From the NCBI GenBank assembly GCA_945946715.1, contig CAMEWU010000148.1, positions 1 through 5,623 of the forward strand: a DNA stretch of 5,623 nucleotides. Direction: 5' to 3'. The stretch is from an uncultured Clostridium sp. (GTDB lineage: Bacteria > Bacillota > Clostridia > Lachnospirales > Lachnospiraceae). Positions 1 through 5,623 of the stretch are shown piece by piece. Every line of letters starts with the position of its first letter. Within the stretch, counting starts at the first letter, position 1. A model generated the notes under the pieces. It made no database searches. It was given only the letters and a program-made list of their open reading frames with translations, and was not told the DNA's origin. The position numbers and the translations under genes were made by a program.

Positions 1-54
1 TGTCAGTTCTTTCAGCCTTTTTCCCATACCTGCTGCTAATATAATTGCCTGCAT
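1..54 (-). CDS. NTP-transferase-fold nucleotidyltransferase, N-terminus only (partial)
   Basis: Only the first 18 codons are present, and the gene runs off the left edge. The peptide is MQAIILAAGMGKRLKELT. This is the classic N-terminal strand and nucleotide-binding loop (LAAGxGxRL) of the NTP_transferase family, which activates sugar phosphates or choline phosphate to NDP-sugars or CDP-choline. The LAAGMGKRL form looks more like LicC-type or general sugar-phosphate nucleotidyltransferases than RmlA, which usually has LAGGxGTRL, but 18 residues cannot settle the substrate. The ATG start at 54-52 is supported by a strong Shine-Dalgarno GGGGAG at 65-60, five bases upstream. It is separated from the gtrA-like gene by a terminator and has a candidate promoter of its own, so it probably begins a separate or attenuated transcript. 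Its role in sugar activation fits the envelope-polysaccharide theme of its neighbours. Confidence 0.8.
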   Translation of the reverse strand, partial: MQAIILAAGMGKRLKELT

Positions 55-95
55 ATGCGCTCCCCTTTCCTCTTATCCTCATTTGCCTATCATCA

Positions 96-126
96 AATAT
101 ACGAAACCGAAGGTAACATAAGCCAA
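96..126 (-). promoter_or_regulatory. weak candidate promoter for the nucleotidyltransferase
   Basis: On the minus strand a TTGGCT box (126-121) and a TATATT box (101-96) lie 19 bp apart, downstream of the terminator and upstream of the ATG at 54. The boxes are fair matches to sigma-A consensus but the spacing is long. If the terminator fully stops upstream transcription, some promoter is needed here, and this is the best I see. It is weak evidence. Confidence 0.25.
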
Positions 127-147
127 TCTTTTTACTATCATTGCACG

Positions 148-185
148 AAAAAAGAGAGGAACTCCTTTCGAACCATTCCTCTCTT
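148..185 (-). terminator. intrinsic (Rho-independent) terminator, minus strand
   Basis: Read on the minus strand, a perfect 10-bp inverted repeat, AAGAGAGGAA (185-176) and TTCCTCTCTT (161-152), encloses a 14-nt loop and runs into six consecutive T residues (153-148). The plus strand has no matching T-run after the hairpin, so the direction is minus. It lies about 170 bp beyond the stop codon of the gtrA-like gene and about 95 bp before the nucleotidyltransferase start. It can therefore either end the upstream operon or act as an attenuator in the leader of the downstream gene. The promoter candidate at 333-305 makes the second reading worth considering. Confidence 0.8.
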
Positions 186-300
186 CTTCTCAACCTATGT
201 GTTTCCATTCTATCTCAAATGTAAGAATAATTCCAGTTCCGTACCATACAAGTAATTTACGTTGCCTTACCGCAATATTTACTTAGTTTTTACTTATGGA
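186..300 (-). other. non-coding gap with possible structured 5' leader
   Basis: No gene is visible between the gtrA-like stop (356) and the nucleotidyltransferase start (54). Transcribed from the candidate promoter at 333-305, this stretch would be the start of a leader about 240 nt long. It contains a possible two-tier hairpin: outer arms AAGTAA (284-279) and TTACTT (255-250), inner arms TTGC (275-272) and GCAA (265-262), loop GGTAAG. A GGAACT at 240-235 is complementary to AGTTCC at 163-158, which overlaps the 3' arm of the terminator, so an alternative antiterminator pairing of 6 bp is possible. These helices are short and AT-rich and may be chance. I recognise no known riboswitch or T-box consensus. 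Confidence 0.25.
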
Positions 301-304
301 ACAT

Positions 305-333
305 ATTCTACTATTATCAGTACTTAATTTCAA
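305..333 (-). promoter_or_regulatory. candidate sigma-A promoter between gtrA-like gene and terminator
   Basis: On the minus strand TTGAAA (333-328) and TAGAAT (310-305) are separated by exactly 17 bp. Each box matches the vegetative consensus (TTGACA, TATAAT) at five of six positions. It starts about 20 bp after the stop of the gtrA-like gene, with no open reading frame between it and the terminator, so its transcript would cross the terminator before reaching the nucleotidyltransferase at 54. AT-rich DNA yields such matches by chance, but ideal spacing and placement in an intergenic region raise its likelihood. Confidence 0.5.
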
Positions 334-355
334 GTATTATCTTCTTTCGATTTTA

Positions 356-919
356 TTACTCTTCATTTGATATATTATCTGTAGTTTCTTTTTTGCTCTT
401 TTGGCGATATGCCCAAAACTTATTAATACAAAAATTAATGGGAATTGTAATTGCCATATTTAAAAACGGAGCAAGGGAAACTGCCAAATCCTTGGCTGTC
501 ATAGAAACACCCATGGAAACCATCCACTCCGCAGCCGGACCTAAAAACCGGTCAATTCTTAAAATATTCAGCCAGAGTATCAACAAAACTTCTGCCAAAA
601 AGAGACCGGTAAAGGAATAGGACACATAGGTCTTTATTAAAACCTTCCACCATACCCGGTGTTCTCCTTCTTCCGATTCTTTAAATACAAATCTGCTTTG
701 CAAAATATATGCATTCAAAACGCTAATGATAAACCCTACAATATTTGCTACATGTGCATTTGTATGAAATACATAATAGCATATTGAATAGGTGACATAA
801 GATACTACTGTATTCACTACACCTACCATGCCGAATTTTATAAATTGCCATAGGGCAGTTCTTACTTTCCCCTTATCTACAATATTTGTATCTTCTGTCA
901 GCGAGTTCATTTTACCCAT
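356..919 (-). CDS. GtrA-family four-helix membrane protein (putative lipid-linked sugar flippase)
   Basis: A 187-residue protein of the GtrA-like family (GtrA/GtcA/DPMS3 type). It shows the family's opening helix with QFIKFGMVGVVNTVVSY (residues 25-41), a second helix with VGFIISVLNAYILQSRFVF (61-79) and a last helix with IPINFCINKFWAYR (159-172). Another long hydrophobic segment lies around 100-120. It is longer than the usual 120-150 residues because of an extra stretch (about 120-148) before the last helix and a charged tail. Family members are thought to help move polyprenyl-phosphate-linked sugars across the membrane; B. subtilis GtcA acts with CsbB and YfhO in lipoteichoic acid glycosylation. 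Sitting two positions after a YfhO-type gene fits that pattern. The start is uncertain: the ATG at 919 abuts GAAGG with no spacer, whereas the ATG at 910 (Met4) has AGAAGGA at normal distance and may be the true start (184 residues). The TAA stop is followed by the intergenic promoter and terminator. Confidence 0.88.
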   Translation of the reverse strand: MGKMNSLTEDTNIVDKGKVRTALWQFIKFGMVGVVNTVVSYVTYSICYYVFHTNAHVANIVGFIISVLNAYILQSRFVFKESEEGEHRVWWKVLIKTYVSYSFTGLFLAEVLLILWLNILRIDRFLGPAAEWMVSMGVSMTAKDLAVSLAPFLNMAITIPINFCINKFWAYRQKSKKETTDNISNEE

Positions 920-958
920 CCTTCTTCTAAATTATACTACGGTCTATTTTACACGCAT

Positions 959-1337
959 TTATGGTTTTGTCAAAGACCAGTTTAGATATAAAAGCCTGTT
1001 CTGCCACTGAAACCTGTACGCATATGCATCTATATCTGAAAATGGATAGTATTGGATTCCCGGCAATGGCTTCCTTATACCTTGTGCAGACACGGTTCCT
1101 ATTACTCTTTGATTATCAATCATACCAAAATACAGATAATATGTTGTTTGAACATCATTTTTCCTCTGATTATACATTGATGTCTGAATCATCTGCTCCG
1201 ATATGCGGCTTAATGCTTCCCGTTCACTCATCTGAACAATTGTTTTATTCAGATTGGAATCATTCTGACCTATCCTTACATCATACAAATAATAGGTACT
1301 GTCAAGGTTACCATAATCATCTCTACAGACGTTTCAT
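959..1337 (-). pseudogene. broken or 5'-truncated small gene of unknown family
   Basis: A good translation start exists: GGAGGG (1348-1343) followed five bases later by ATG at 1337-1335. It reads only MKRL before TAG (1325-1323). In another frame, from just after a TGA (1336-1334) to the TAA at 961-959, a convincing coding stretch of about 124 residues continues, beginning NVCRDDYGNLDSTYY and ending in YLNWSLTKP. It has no ATG; the only in-frame candidate I noted is a TTG at 1288-1286 with no clear SD, giving 109 residues. Codon choice and composition (many Tyr, Asp, Gln, Arg; no membrane helix) look like a soluble or extracytoplasmic domain. The opposite-strand frame (961-1449) is rich in His, Ser and Cys and looks like a shadow. 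I do not recognise the family. One reading is a small membrane-anchored protein whose N-terminal signal or anchor segment was deleted with a frameshift. It lies 58 bp after the YfhO-type stop and 39 bp before the gtrA-like gene, inside the operon. A sequencing error or a genuine TTG start remains possible. Confidence 0.5.
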
Positions 1338-1395
1338 AGATACCCTCCATTTTTCTTACAGATTTAGGATATTTCCTCCTATATACAAAATAAAT

Positions 1396-4275
1396 TTATT
1401 CATACTTAAGAATTCTTTTTTCATTCCAAACAACAAAGGTTGTCAATAACACACCAATTAGACTTACAATAATTCCTAATTTTAAGTTTGGAATCGAATA
1501 CCTTGCAGTTATGACATGTTCCCCTTTATCAAGTTTTATTCCTTGAAATCCGTAATCAACAATATAAGTATCCACCCGTTTCCCATCAACATAAATATCC
1601 CATCCTTCTTGATAAGGAACAGACAACATTAAAACACCAGAACCATCACAAATAACATTTCCTGTTAACTCTGTTTGCTTTGTCAATAAAAAATCATCCA
1701 CAGTTGCTTTTGACGCCTCATCCATTGCAATAACATCATCCATCACCAATGTATCCATTAAAATATTTGCTTTCTCAGATTCTTCAAGCGCTTCAAATTC
1801 TTCCTTCGTAATCGATTTACCATACCATTTTGCAACTGACTCAATTTGTCTGTTCTTATAAACATATACGGAACCTATATGATTTATCAGTTCCCAAGAA
1901 TCACTTTCCATTTCATTTTTAGACAACAGATATTTAATATCAGCAATATTAATTGCCTGCCTATCCAAATCCGTGTCTAATTTAAATAATTTGGTTGCTG
2001 CATCACCAGTCGCGTTATAATATATATGATCATAGAACGCGAGTAAATTTACATTCGCTGTACTATTATACCAGGCCACAGAAGAATACTCTTCAATAAA
2101 TTGGTCTGATACTATACTCCAATCTGTATATAACTTTTCCAGTCTGTAAAAGGTCTGATCATAAGACCTGAGCCATTCAAGAGCTGCTGCAGTATCGCCA
2201 GCCAGCTGTCCACCATCCCAGTCCAGAGAATAATTATCTTTCGTCACTACAGTACGATAATTCGTCGTAACTGCATTATCAAGAACCGTTGCAGAAATTA
2301 TCAGAGCAGCAAACCATAACATAACTGTACTATTATATTTATGTGCAAAACACAGATAGAGAAGCATTATGAACCCCACCAGCAATAAACATAATACAAT
2401 AACTGCATAGTTCTTTACCTCTGCAGACATATATCTATATGAGTAAAGCCATGTAAATGCAGACAGAAATATACCAATTCCAATTCCCAATTTACTAATA
2501 TTCTTCTTACTAATTACTTCTTCCCATACACTCCCTATACATAATCCCAAAAACGGAAACAGTACAAACGTATACCGGTATGCAGGATATGCAAATCCAT
2601 TCAGTATTAAACCAGATGCTGAATTAAAGAGTAAAAAGCAGAATAACACGCATTTTACTATAAATGAAACCCAGGTTCTTTCATTTATCACTTTTATGAA
2701 TTCGTGAACAATCCACTGACCAAAGAAGAAAAAAATGAATATCGTACAAAACAATTGTGGTGCCTCATAATAGTTAGCAAAATAAGCACTTGAATCATCA
2801 TTGATACAAATTAGATTGTTCGATAACATTCGGCTCAACCGGCTTCCAAACTCGTGAAAATTAAATGAATGAATAAATGCACTGGATAATCTGGTAAAAA
2901 TAGCACTAGTTGCTCCATTTAATCGAGACGAATTGGTTGTAACATAATAACAAGCGGGTACAAAAACCACTCCTGATAAACAAATTCCACTAATAACGGC
3001 TACTAAGCACTTTCCAAATCTTTTAATGGTGTTTCCTATTTTAGCACCTTTAAACATTGTAAAATAACGGAAAATAAAGTATATTGCAGCTACAATCAGT
3101 ATCATATAACCAGTATAATAACTATAAAGCAAAGTGCTACCTACGGATAACGCTATCCATAATCCACCTTTTTCACATTCGGATTGTATAAAGTATTCTA
3201 TTGCACACAATATGAAAAGCACATAAACACATGCTGTTCCAAGGAAAAAATGCTGTCCCCATAAGAAAATATATCCGTTTAAAGTGCATAAATATGCTCC
3301 CAGGCAAACAGAAAATCTCTCCTCAAGAAAAAATTCTAGAAATTTCTTGCTTAGAATAAAAACATTTATTATTTTTATAATCTGCATCCATACAAGTAAA
3401 TAATGTACTGTATTTGCTCCAAAAATAACTCCAAATAGTACAATAAGAATCGCAAAAGGATCCAGCGTCCATGACATCATATTCATTATACTGGTTCCCA
3501 GACCGTAATTCCAATTCCATACAGAAAAAGAACCATCACGGATGCTAAGTACTTCATTCACAAAATATGGATAATACTGATAATAGGTATCTATACCTAT
3601 ATCCCGGTAAATACAATACGCATTCCCTATTAGGAATCTTCCAAAAATAACAATCAGGGAAATTCCTAATACCAACCAGAAAATCTTATCCACTTTTTCT
3701 TTTTTCTCGTTCGTTAATCGAATCAATTCAATTAATATAGTAAAAGCAACAGCCAAAGCCAGATATAATAAGTATTTTAAATTACTCAGTTTATATGCAG
3801 TCTGCGACATTTCTTCTATAGAATTAACCGTAAATGTACAATCTGCGTCATCCGTAATATCAAGACGTAAATAGTTTACATAAGAATCATCCATAAAAAT
3901 AGCATTTTCCCCTGAATGAAACGTATATGGCATTACACAATCTTCTGAAAAATTAGCAGGATCATCTGCATAAAAAATTCGTCCGTTTTGGGGATTTCCA
4001 TTGTCGAAATTAAAATTAATCAGGAGCACATTTGAATGATTATAATTGGTTAACAGCCACGGGTCATCATTCACGGTGCAGTATCTGCCATCAACCATCT
4101 CAATTCCTGACATAGACAATATATTTACATCATTCCCACTATTCATTACAACTGAAAAAGGGTTAATTAATCCAATATTAAAAATAACAGCAAAAAATAA
4201 TATAGCCAAGTATGATATAAGCAGTTCCAGTCCAATTAAAAAAATATTCTTTTTGTACTTTTTCCAGAAATTCAT
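1396..4275 (-). CDS. YfhO-family polytopic membrane protein, predicted GT-C-type glycosyltransferase
   Basis: A 959-residue protein with about 14-17 membrane segments. Order: helix at 11-35; extracytoplasmic region about 36-160; helix 166-186; further helices to about 665, interrupted by a non-membrane stretch about 446-505; an extracytoplasmic domain about 666-930; final helix 931-950. Family marks are the acidic-aromatic loop GIDTYYQYYPYF (227-238), where Asp229 is a candidate functional residue, YPAYRYTFVLFP (563-574), and the C-terminal signature SVPYQEGWDIYVDGK (885-899) with the GEH and YSIPN elements before the last helix. YfhO proteins are thought to transfer sugars from polyprenyl-phosphate carriers to envelope polymers outside the cell; B. 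subtilis YfhO glycosylates lipoteichoic acid with CsbB and GtcA. Compared with ordinary members of about 860 residues, the DTYYQYYP loop lies late because of the N-terminal extracytoplasmic insert. The ATG at 4275 is preceded by AGGAG (4290-4286) ten bases upstream, and that SD overlaps the TAG stop of the preceding gene, which suggests translational coupling. Sugar and acceptor are not determined by sequence. Confidence 0.9.
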   Translation of the reverse strand: MNFWKKYKKNIFLIGLELLISYLAILFFAVIFNIGLINPFSVVMNSGNDVNILSMSGIEMVDGRYCTVNDDPWLLTNYNHSNVLLINFNFDNGNPQNGRIFYADDPANFSEDCVMPYTFHSGENAIFMDDSYVNYLRLDITDDADCTFTVNSIEEMSQTAYKLSNLKYLLYLALAVAFTILIELIRLTNEKKEKVDKIFWLVLGISLIVIFGRFLIGNAYCIYRDIGIDTYYQYYPYFVNEVLSIRDGSFSVWNWNYGLGTSIMNMMSWTLDPFAILIVLFGVIFGANTVHYLLVWMQIIKIINVFILSKKFLEFFLEERFSVCLGAYLCTLNGYIFLWGQHFFLGTACVYVLFILCAIEYFIQSECEKGGLWIALSVGSTLLYSYYTGYMILIVAAIYFIFRYFTMFKGAKIGNTIKRFGKCLVAVISGICLSGVVFVPACYYVTTNSSRLNGATSAIFTRLSSAFIHSFNFHEFGSRLSRMLSNNLICINDDSSAYFANYYEAPQLFCTIFIFFFFGQWIVHEFIKVINERTWVSFIVKCVLFCFLLFNSASGLILNGFAYPAYRYTFVLFPFLGLCIGSVWEEVISKKNISKLGIGIGIFLSAFTWLYSYRYMSAEVKNYAVIVLCLLLVGFIMLLYLCFAHKYNSTVMLWFAALIISATVLDNAVTTNYRTVVTKDNYSLDWDGGQLAGDTAAALEWLRSYDQTFYRLEKLYTDWSIVSDQFIEEYSSVAWYNSTANVNLLAFYDHIYYNATGDAATKLFKLDTDLDRQAINIADIKYLLSKNEMESDSWELINHIGSVYVYKNRQIESVAKWYGKSITKEEFEALEESEKANILMDTLVMDDVIAMDEASKATVDDFLLTKQTELTGNVICDGSGVLMLSVPYQEGWDIYVDGKRVDTYIVDYGFQGIKLDKGEHVITARYSIPNLKLGIIVSLIGVLLTTFVVWNEKRILKYE

Positions 4276-4288
4276 CGCTATATTACTC

Positions 4289-4642
4289 CTATCCTAACAC
4301 TGAATATACAACAATTCCTAATATTATAAAAACCAAAGCCAACAGTTTCTTACTATTAATTTTTTCATGAAAAATAGTCACTCCGAAAATAGTTACATAA
4401 ATATAACTGGTAGCTTCTAAAACCGGTCCCATAGATAAGGGAATTCCTTTATATGCAATAATGGAGAGAAATGTAGTTCCTACAAAAATGACATATGCGA
4501 ATATGACAAGAGGATTCAAATATTCTTTTATCTTTGAATCATAGTGCTTCATTGCCGCCTTCTTTAATAAAACCTGTGAAATCGCACTAATAAACACACC
4601 TAAAAGCAATACACAGGAATAAATAATTGTTGTTTTATCCAT
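4289..4642 (-). CDS. EamA/SMR-type small membrane protein, second subunit of a pair (ArnE/ArnF-like)
   Basis: A 117-residue four-helix protein (helices about 5-26, 43-64, 70-91 and 97-116) of the EamA/small-multidrug-resistance type. Helix 1 ends ISQVLLKKAAMK, matching the GQ-x-x-x-K-A pattern seen in ArnE/ArnF-like flippase subunits. The second half (IPLSMGPVLEATSYIYVTI, then FHEKIN and LGIVVYSVLG) is typical EamA. I chose the ATG at 4642: it overlaps the upstream stop by 8 bases (ATGGATAA), as in coupled gene pairs, and GAGG lies nine bases upstream. A longer reading from 4672 adds ten charged residues (MQKQIMRIRR) and would overlap the first gene by 38 bases, so it is less likely. Together with its upstream partner it probably forms a heterodimer that moves a lipid-linked sugar across the membrane. 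A role in small-molecule export cannot be excluded, but the glycosylation context argues against it. The TAG stop lies inside the SD of the YfhO-type gene. Confidence 0.82.
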   Translation of the reverse strand: MDKTTIIYSCVLLLGVFISAISQVLLKKAAMKHYDSKIKEYLNPLVIFAYVIFVGTTFLSIIAYKGIPLSMGPVLEATSYIYVTIFGVTIFHEKINSKKLLALVFIILGIVVYSVLG

Positions 4643-5000
4643 CCTTCTGATCCTCATTATCTGCTTTTGCAAAAATTACAACCCCAATGATTACCAATAT
4701 GATACCTGCAATTTTTCCAACTGTAACGGACTCATGAAAGAAAAGAATCCCCCATACCAGTCCCCATACAACAGTTACTGCTTTATTGGCAAAAGCAGTT
4801 GCTAACGGTAACCGCTTGATAATCTGTTGCCACCCTATGGCATAAAAGCCCAACAGTAATATAATACATCCATAATATAAGCAAAACGGAATAGATAAAA
4901 AGGCTTCTTTTGCTGCCATTTTACTACAGATACCACTCATAGAATAAATCATTAACATAATATGCAATAGCACTAATGTTTTCATATTTGAATTCTTCAT
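4635..5000 (-). CDS. EamA/SMR-type small membrane protein, first subunit of a pair (ArnE/ArnF-like)
   Basis: A 121-residue hydrophobic protein with four predicted helices (about 7-27, 34-56, 66-88 and 94-112) and a short charged tail (NEDQKDG). The family signature is in the second half: LPLATAFANKAVTVVWGLVWGILFFHESVT is split by me into LPLATAFANKAV (64-75) and WGILFFHESVT (83-93), followed by the glycine-rich last helix GKIAGIILVIIGVVIF (95-110). The first helix lacks the glutamate (Glu14 of EmrE) needed for proton-coupled drug export by classical SMR pumps; it reads LHIMLMIYSMSG. This favours a flippase-like or structural role over drug efflux. The ATG at 5000 has only weak GGAT/GAAGGGA support upstream; Met6 (4985) is an alternative. 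It follows the aminotransferase by 50 bp and overlaps the next small gene, so the two are likely co-translated and co-assembled. Confidence 0.8.
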   Translation of the reverse strand: MKNSNMKTLVLLHIMLMIYSMSGICSKMAAKEAFLSIPFCLYYGCIILLLGFYAIGWQQIIKRLPLATAFANKAVTVVWGLVWGILFFHESVTVGKIAGIILVIIGVVIFAKADNEDQKDG

Positions 5001-5050
5001 TTATTCATCCAATCCCTTCGGCAAATTACATAACAAATCCAGTTATTCAC

Positions 5051-5623
5051 CTAATTGTCTTTATAGAACCTATTGATTCTGTCAATCACCCGTTCCGTAT
5101 CCGCCTTATCCATATTATAATACAGAGGCAACCGAACTAACCGTTCACTTTCTTTTGTAGTATATACATCCTCACCGACAAACTCACCGTACTTCATTCC
5201 TGCCGGTGCAGTATGCAGTGGTATATAATGAAATACTGCATTAATCCCTTCTGATTTCAAATATGAGAGGAGTCTTGTCCGTTCTTCCATATCCTTTGTC
5301 TTTATATAAAACATATGTGCATTATGCACACAATCATCCGGTACATATGGAAGTTCAATTCTTCCTGCATCCGCTAATTCCATCAAACCATTTCTATAAC
5401 AATTCCATGTGTCCATCCGATTATTATTGATTTTATCTGCCTGCTCCAGTTGTGCATATAGATAAGCAGCATTCAGTTCACTAGGAAGATAAGAAGAACC
5501 GGCTTCAACCCATGTATACTTATCAATCTGGCCACGGAAGAATTTGCTTCTGTCCGTTCCTTTTTCACGGATAATCTCTGCCTTTTCAATATTGATTGCA
5601 TCCCTGATCAGTAAAGCACCACC
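5051..5623 (-). CDS. wecE: dTDP-4-amino-4,6-dideoxygalactose transaminase, C-terminal half (partial)
   Basis: The reading frame is open from the TAG stop at 5053-5051 to the right edge, giving the last 190 residues of a DegT/DnrJ/EryC1/StrS PLP-dependent aminotransferase. The full family length is about 376, so roughly half is missing. Visible segments (numbered from the window edge) match E. coli WecE/RffA closely: REKGTDRSKFFRGQIDKYTW (19-38), GSSYLPSELNAAYLYAQLE (42-60), NAHMFYIK (91-98), FHYIPLH (121-127), GEDVYTTKESERLVRLPLYYN (140-160). The enzyme transfers the amino group of glutamate to dTDP-4-keto-6-deoxyglucose, making dTDP-Fuc4N in the cytoplasm; in enterobacteria this feeds common-antigen synthesis. 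The PLP-binding lysine lies just before the GGALLI segment and is therefore just outside the window. The next gene starts 50 bp downstream on the same strand. The RGQIDKYTW segment is what makes me choose WecE over other DegT aminotransferases. An internal ATG at 5416 is not the true start because conserved sequence continues upstream of it. Confidence 0.92.
   Translation of the reverse strand, partial: GGALLIRDAINIEKAEIIREKGTDRSKFFRGQIDKYTWVEAGSSYLPSELNAAYLYAQLEQADKINNNRMDTWNCYRNGLMELADAGRIELPYVPDDCVHNAHMFYIKTKDMEERTRLLSYLKSEGINAVFHYIPLHTAPAGMKYGEFVGEDVYTTKESERLVRLPLYYNMDKADTERVIDRINRFYKDN

Noticed and set aside
148..240. T-box leader upstream of the nucleotidyltransferase
   Set aside because: A T-box would need the conserved AGGGTGGNACCGCG-type motif before the terminator. 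The terminator loop here (TGGTTCG) does not match, and the downstream gene is not an amino-acid gene.
55..255. Plus-strand reading frame of 66 codons in the left intergenic region
   Set aside because: It starts opposite the ribosome binding site of the minus-strand nucleotidyltransferase, crosses the terminator hairpin, has no SD of its own and has Phe/Ser/Tyr-rich composition typical of non-coding AT-rich DNA.
1276..1350. Minus-strand 24-codon frame starting MEGIYETSVEM and ending in a hydrophobic stretch
   Set aside because: It has no SD upstream and is very short; its ATG overlaps the SD of the start at 1337. The hydrophobic end is probably chance reading of a coding region in the wrong frame.
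961..1449. Plus-strand reading frame of 162 codons
   Set aside because: It is antisense to the broken gene and to the 3' end of the YfhO-type gene, has a His/Cys/Ser-rich composition, no ribosome binding site and no recognisable domain. The minus-strand frame here has better codon use.
3323..3520. Minus-strand 65-codon frame inside the YfhO-type gene
   Set aside because: It is an alternative frame fully inside a long, conserved coding sequence with no start signals of its own.

Overview
The window is a low-GC stretch in which every convincing gene lies on the minus strand, so it reads from the right edge (5623) towards position 1. Strong AGGAGG-type ribosome binding sites, AT-rich codon use and the protein families point to a Firmicute. 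A gut or rumen clostridium such as a Lachnospiraceae member is my guess from protein style, not something the sequence proves. There are no rRNA or tRNA genes, CRISPR arrays, transposases or other mobile elements.

Layout in transcription order: (1) 5623-5051, the C-terminal half of a WecE/RffA-type PLP aminotransferase that makes dTDP-4-amino-4,6-dideoxygalactose (dTDP-Fuc4N), cut by the window edge. (2) 5000-4635 and about 4642-4289, two small four-helix EamA/SMR-type membrane proteins with overlapping genes, resembling the ArnE/ArnF lipid-linked sugar flippase pair. (3) 4275-1396, a 959-residue polytopic YfhO-family protein, a predicted extracytoplasmic glycosyltransferase using polyprenyl-phosphate sugars, with an unusual N-terminal extracytoplasmic insert. 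(4) About 1337-959, a small gene of unknown family that looks broken at its 5' end. (5) About 919-356, a GtrA-family membrane protein, another candidate flippase component. (6) A roughly 300-bp gap (355-55) holding a good sigma-A-like promoter, a possible structured leader and a clear intrinsic terminator, all on the minus strand. (7) 54-1, the first 18 codons of a sugar/choline-phosphate-type nucleotidyltransferase.

Spacings are short (50 bp, -8 bp and 13 bp across the first four genes; wider around the broken gene), so items 1-5 look like one transcription unit. The combination reads as an envelope glycosylation module: an aminotransferase makes a nucleotide amino sugar, small membrane proteins flip a lipid-linked form, and a large multi-spanning enzyme transfers it outside the cell. 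The parallel with the Gram-negative Arn pathway (ArnB, ArnE/F, ArnT) is striking. The polyprenyl-phosphate glycosyltransferase expected in such a pathway (ArnC/CsbB-like) is not in the window. The specific sugar and acceptor are inference.
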